Positions 59,701-64,000 of a DNA stretch of 64,000 bases are shown here, one piece after another. The translations under genes were made by a program, and so were the position numbers. Within the stretch, counting starts at the first letter, position 1. Each line of letters starts with the position of its first letter. This DNA is from Mytilus edulis (taxonomy: Eukaryota; Mollusca; Bivalvia; Mytilida; Mytilidae), in assembly GCF_963676685.1 (NCBI RefSeq), contig NC_092352.1, positions 21,471,117-21,535,116 of the forward strand, written 5' to 3'. The notes beneath the pieces were generated by a model. The model saw nothing but the letters and a program-made list of their open reading frames with translations, was not told where the DNA came from and searched no databases.

Positions 59701-62700
59701 TGTACTGTTAACCTTACGGTGTTTGACAGGAATTGACATGTTTTAGCATAATGATTTCTCATTTTTCTAACATTAACGTTTTATAATATTCAAATGGCTT
59801 CATCCAAGCTGGACATTGAGAAAGTGAATTTCTCAAGGCGTATCAGCTTGGGGTTTGTAATCATATCCTCTCAAATTTTTTCAGATGGTAAAATTCATTA
59901 CTGCAGAATCGCTGACTAAACAATTATTTAACAGTCGAATAGGTGATAATTAATACTTCAAAGACTTGCTCATTTTCTGAGTTCGTATGGATAGTAAACC
60001 CGGCAAATTGTAACAAACCCCTGTTTAGAATCATCGTTTGTTCAAAGTTCGTAAAACAAGTTTGTGAGTGTCGTCGGGAAATGCGGTCAATTTATTTCAT
60101 CTCATTTCATTCATATATGCCTCTATATATTCTTTTAATTAAAAAAATAGATGTCAATGTTTAAATCTTTGTTTATTTTGATCTTTCAAAGTCACGATTT
60201 TGTAAAATTTATTAGACTGGTCCTGTGGAGTTACTTAATACAATGGAAATAATTCATTCAGAAATGGTGAACCAGTTGATCACGTGGTCCGAAGTGAAAA
60301 ATAAGCGGGAAATTTGAAAAAAATACGAAAACAATATAGCGGCGCACTTGCGTTGGATAGCGCTGCGGACAGTGCAATAGAACAGCAGGAATTGTGAAAG
60401 CGCTGAAAAGCCCAGCGCTAAAACGGCCTGGGGAGAACACTGGAGGTGTTTATTATTTGCATTTCAGATTTTAATCACCCAATTGCTTGAATGAACAGTG
60501 TTCAGAGACTACATATAAAGGCAATAGAGATAGGGGTTTCAGTGGCTTTGTGAACACCTCTCATTAATAGCCTGTTTCACTAATCTTTTAAAATATCTAA
60601 CGAAAGGTAGTAAAAAATTATATGAAGATCTCAGCTTCAAAGCAGGCAGCTTATGATCATGTGACAAAGAACATTCTCTAAAGAATAAACAACAAAAAAG
60701 ATCAGAAATCCAAGGAGTTATATTCCAAACTAGCCTTGTTTGAGTTATCAAACATTTAGGTAAAACTTTATAAAAAAAATACATAGATTTCTACCGCAAA
60801 CAATCATACTTTCCTTATATTTTCAGTGTTGCAGATTGTGAAAGAAGCTCAGCAACAGCATGGATTGAGACATGGAGATTTTCAAAGATATAGGTATGTA
60901 CACCTACATTCATGCACAATGCTTGAATCTTATTTCTAGATAAATGTTCATGGTATGATAAATTTCTTAGCTATGTTTTTTGAAATAGCTTTATGATAGC
61001 TTATAATTCTTTGAAAATGAATGTCAAGCATTCAATTGTGTTTTAAGATGAAAATGTGCTATATCCTGGCCTAGTTAATATCTGTGTCATTTTGGTCTTT
61101 TGTGGATAGTTGTCTCATTGGCAATCATACCACATCTTCTTTTTTATATATCTTGGCCTATGGTACATGTATCTGTTCAATAAATGCTTTGGTTATTTCT
61201 AGTTCTTTTCAGGTCATTATAGTTTAACACTTGAGCATTTATTTAAAAAGCTATTGAAAATTTAAAAAAAAATGACAAATTTCAAGAAGGTTGTTTGGCA
61301 TGTGTTTTGTTTATATTGTAAGCTAAGCTACTATTTAACTTTATACATAAAACACTGCATTACTTTGTTTACTGATTGTCAGAAATACAATGTTAACATA
61401 TTGACAGATTTGCATTGATATACATTATTTTTTTTATATATAATGAGGTGAACCAGTAGTGCTATACGTTTTGATTAGAAATTCTGAATCATATGTTATT
61501 TTTAGGGGTTACTGTTCTAGAAGGATAAGACGTTTAAGGAAATCTCTGCATTTTCCTCAAGGCAATAATAGGAAAGTCCTACCAAAGAAAATAGACATGG
61601 AAACTGTCACTGATGTCAGGTAAAATATTTCTCTTAATTGTTTTGTCAATATATAATACTTTTCAACCAGATAATATTTTTTTGCAAAGGAGTGTGGTTT
61701 GTTTGATCTCAGTTCTTAAGTAGTCAAAATTCCAGTGTTAATTTGTGTCATCATTCCCTAAATATATTTATTATTATTCTGCTAAAGATTTTAAACAGAC
61801 CTTATGTATTGTCTTTAAGAACTATTTCTAGATTGAGTTTTACATAATGTTTTACAGATTTCTACACTTACCCCTATTCTGTGCAGAGAGAGCATGGTAT
61901 TATGCTATGCAGTTGAAGTCAGAAGCTAACACAGAACAGAGAAAGAAGTTTCATACACTAGCAAAGATAAAGAAAGCTGTAACCTATGCTGAAGAGTTAG
62001 CAGAGCTATGTAAAAGTCCAAAATGCGATGCTCAGACACAGTTAGAAAGTCAGGTATTATTAGTTTTGTTGTAATAATATTTATAGTTTTAATTTGTGCA
62101 TTAAAATAGCTTACAGTTATAGAAAAAGGAAACAGATGAACATTGCTTTACTGAAAAGAAGGCCATGTCTAATTTATATTTGATTAATTTCTAAAGTATA
62201 TAACTGTCAACTTCTGCTTCAACACAAAGTCTTTCTTCACAACCAACACCAAGCTATAAAGGGCCCCAAAATGACTAGTGTAAAACAATTCAAGAAAAAC
62301 AGGAAAACCTAAAGTCTATAAAAAAACTCAGATACACCTATGAACCTCACTAACAAACAACAGCCACTGAACAACAGGCTTCTAACTAAAAACAGGTGCA
62401 TACAAGTGCAATGGTTTATAACTAGTTTGTTTGCACCAAGCCCTCCCCCTAACCAGGGAAAGTGGTGTAACTGTACAACATAAGAACAAACTATGCCAAA
62501 ACAAATGTCAGAAACAGCAAAACCACTCAGTTATAGGCTCCTGACTTGGGACAGGTACATATATAATGTTAGCTTTGTTTAATTACCCAAACTGAATAGT
62601 AATTTAATTTTGTTTAATGAAGTTAAAAAAATATCATGATTATATCTAATTGCCAACTTATTTATAAATTTGTAAGGGAATTAAAAAAAATTCAATCATG

Positions 62701-63828
62701 TGCTTCTCCCTATATAGCTATAGTTAAGAAATTTTAAAAGAGACTTGTTTCGTATGAAATGATACTCTAATCTCGGAAATATAATGCAAGAGAAAAATAT
62801 ACCTAAATATTATACATCTCTAATTTCAGGCTTATTTATCATGGATACAAGCTGGAATGTACTTTGAACAAGAGGTTTGGGACAAGGCAATGAAGTTATA
62901 TACACAGGCAAAGTAAGTTATTTAAAATGTTAAAGCAATAGCTACAAATTAATTGGAAACCAAATGCCTATGAAGATTAATGAAAAAATACTGATTGTTA
63001 CATCTTTTCAATCTAGTTATGTTTTGGAAAGTTGTGCGTGTGCTTGCAATCAAACTAAGGTATGTCTCATAATGATTGGAAAATTCTGATCAATTTTGAG
63101 GTCAACTTGTTGTAACATACAGGTCACTCACAGATATTATAATAGATCAAAATTAATATAGAAAATAGTTTTTTAGGTGACAAATCTTGAACCCAACTTT
63201 GAATCCGATCCAAACTGGGGTTACATGTAAATCCTTATTTATTTTAACTCAACAGGTATTGGTCAAGGTCCACATCTAAATATACCTCATGAAAATTACC
63301 TTGCAATTAAAAGTCCTTGCATCTATAATAGGATTTAAAAATGTTTGCCACTTACATCAAATAAAGAGTTTTAGAATTGTTCAAAACACAACATCTTTAG
63401 TTTAAACAATATTTATTCAGATAAGTCAACATTAAACATATTATACAATGAAATAATATTAAGGATTCAGAAACAAGCAATTTGCTTTTACAAATCTGTC
63501 TCCCTGTCTAACATCTTTGTTTACAAATGATAATTTCATCTGTTTTGAATAATGTTTTGTATTTACCACTAGACATAAAACAATAAAAAAAATCATTCTT
63601 ATACTTAGGTTTTGATAACATTTCCAATGTTTGTGTTTTAGAACGATATATGAGAAATTAGCCAGTGCATTCACTGAGGATAGTCAAGCCTTATATCTAC
63701 AGATGGTAGATGAAGTCTCACCTAACATCAGATACTGTGCCTACAACATAGGTGACGAGTCGGCCATTGCTGAACTTAAGGAAATGAGACGTAAAGGTGG
63801 AGAGGACCAGCTGACATCACATTTAGAT
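56756..63828 (+). CDS. SRP68: Signal recognition particle subunit SRP68, exons 1-6, partial
   Basis: SRP68 binds 7SL RNA and SRP72 and is needed for SRP-dependent targeting to the ER. Exons: 56756-56870, 60827-60893, 61506-61619, 61858-62053, 62830-62912 and 63642-63828, joined in phase with GT/AG borders (762 nt, 254 residues). Family landmarks are QQQHGLRHGDFQRYRGYCSRR with the basic RIRRLRKSLHF stretch (RNA-binding domain), then AERAWYYAMQLKSEANTE. Next come TIYEKLASAFTED, then SPNIRYCAYNIGD. Two in-frame ATGs exist: 56756 (A at -3) and 56780 (MAAG.., G at -3 and +4, like human MAAE..). The first is annotated; a stop at 56732 bounds the frame. The glycine-rich human N-terminus is absent. 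The gene continues past the right edge. Confidence 0.95.
57587..58474. mobile_element. Word-array foldback element E, SRP68 intron 1
   Basis: The left array (57587-57650) repeats ACTCGTACCA words and the right array (58376-58474) the inverse GGTACGAGTT(TACATT) six times. Heptamer AACTAAA lies on both outer sides (57558-57564 and 58484-58490), a possible target duplication. The interior includes a weak R2 copy near 57735-57835. Confidence 0.7.
58588..58630 (+). mobile_element. Very short 3'-end fragment of the Penelope-like element
   Basis: GAACTGACACATTCCCCACTTCCATTCTCAAT matches the end of the element at 46070 and then runs into MITE M5. Confidence 0.5.
58627..58843. mobile_element. MITE M5, 217 bp, about 50-bp inverted ends, SRP68 intron 1
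   Basis: ATAGGGC then CTTCACGGTTAGTT and GGCCATATTGGATAGGGG at left; the right end is the near-perfect reverse complement. TA at both borders suggests a Tc1/mariner-type duplication. Confidence 0.85.
59133..60442. mobile_element. hAT-like non-autonomous element, 1310 bp, SRP68 intron 1
   Basis: Perfect 16-bp inverted ends CAGTGTTCTCCCCAGG with CAGTG starts as in hAT. GGATAGCGCTG occurs near both ends. The flanks (GAGGACT / GAGGTGT) are only partly alike, so the duplication is decayed or absent. It contains an inverted Penelope-like tail (59318-59455). No transposase ORF. Confidence 0.75.
59318..59455 (-). mobile_element. 3'-end fragment of the Penelope-like element inside the hAT-like element
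   Basis: AATTGAGAAAGGAAATGGGG through CCTTCAGCTGGCCCC is the reverse complement of the last 140 bp of the element at 43820-46070. Confidence 0.75.
61075..61150 (+). repeat. Dispersed repeat R1, fragment, SRP68 intron 2
   Basis: GGATAGTTGTCTCATTGGCA and ATCATACCACATCTTC match the R1 core. Confidence 0.6.
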
Positions 63829-64000
63829 GTAAGTTATCAAACACTTGTCTTAATGTTGTTTATTAAGTTATTATATTGGGAAAAAAACACATTCATGTGA
63901 TTATAAATTCTGTAGAGAGCCTGTCTCATGTTTATTTTTTTTAATTATCAACAGTTCAATCATGTTTTGAAGACTTAAAACATATTTTTGATATAAAATG

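Overview
The window is nuclear DNA of an animal, most likely a marine bivalve of the mussel type. The genes are AT-rich and split by many introns with normal GT/AG junctions, their proteins are clearly metazoan, and the spaces between exons are packed with short dispersed repeats in a mollusc-like way. The species itself is an inference.

Four protein-coding genes can be rebuilt by joining exons in phase. (1) Minus strand, 362-3016: the first four exons of protein disulfide isomerase A1 (P4HB type), running off the left edge. It has a signal peptide, the first CGHC thioredoxin domain and the start of the b domain; a TATA box and an ER-stress-element-like site lie upstream. (2) Minus strand, 18574-29940: a complete eight-exon mitochondrial enoyl-CoA hydratase (ECHS1), 296 residues, with both catalytic glutamates. 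(3) Plus strand, 30087-50559: a complete ten-exon WIPI3/WDR45B PROPPIN, 344 residues, with the LRRG lipid-binding motif. (4) Plus strand, 56756 to beyond the right edge: the first six exons of SRP68. ECHS1 and WIPI3 are head to head with only 146 bp between start codons, so they very probably share a bidirectional promoter. PDI, WIPI3 and SRP68 orthologues all lie on human 17q25, which suggests an old linkage group.

The rest is mobile DNA. A decayed Penelope-like reverse transcriptase element (about 43820-46070) sits in WIPI3 intron 4, with an inverted copy at 5590-6605 and at least four short 3'-end fragments. Many elements are non-autonomous: hAT-like (8324-10063, 59133-60442), piggyBac-like (31661-31956), several hairpin MITEs, and a tRNA-derived SINE head (28452-28518).

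Two groups stand out. First, several unrelated families share one terminal grammar: a T-run, a long 5' hairpin, a CG-containing trinucleotide tract, internal tandem arrays, and a small 3' hairpin ending in CTAG, CTGG, CTGA or CTTG, usually next to TT. This is Helitron/Helentron-like in form. Second, six elements are bounded by inverted repeats and carry degenerate short word repeats. In four of them the words form inverted arrays at the two ends (19160-19857, 40072-42711, 42822-43535, 57587-58474); in two, short inverted ends enclose direct word arrays (3812-4594, 55742-56197). One of these has a 12-bp direct repeat on both sides, direct evidence of insertion.

Layout: 1-3120 PDI; 3120-18230 intergenic repeats; 18230-29940 ECHS1 with repeat-filled introns; 29941-30086 shared promoter; 30087-50650 WIPI3 with a nested transposon pile in introns 3 and 4; 50560-56755 intergenic or 3' UTR; 56756-64000 SRP68 (partial).
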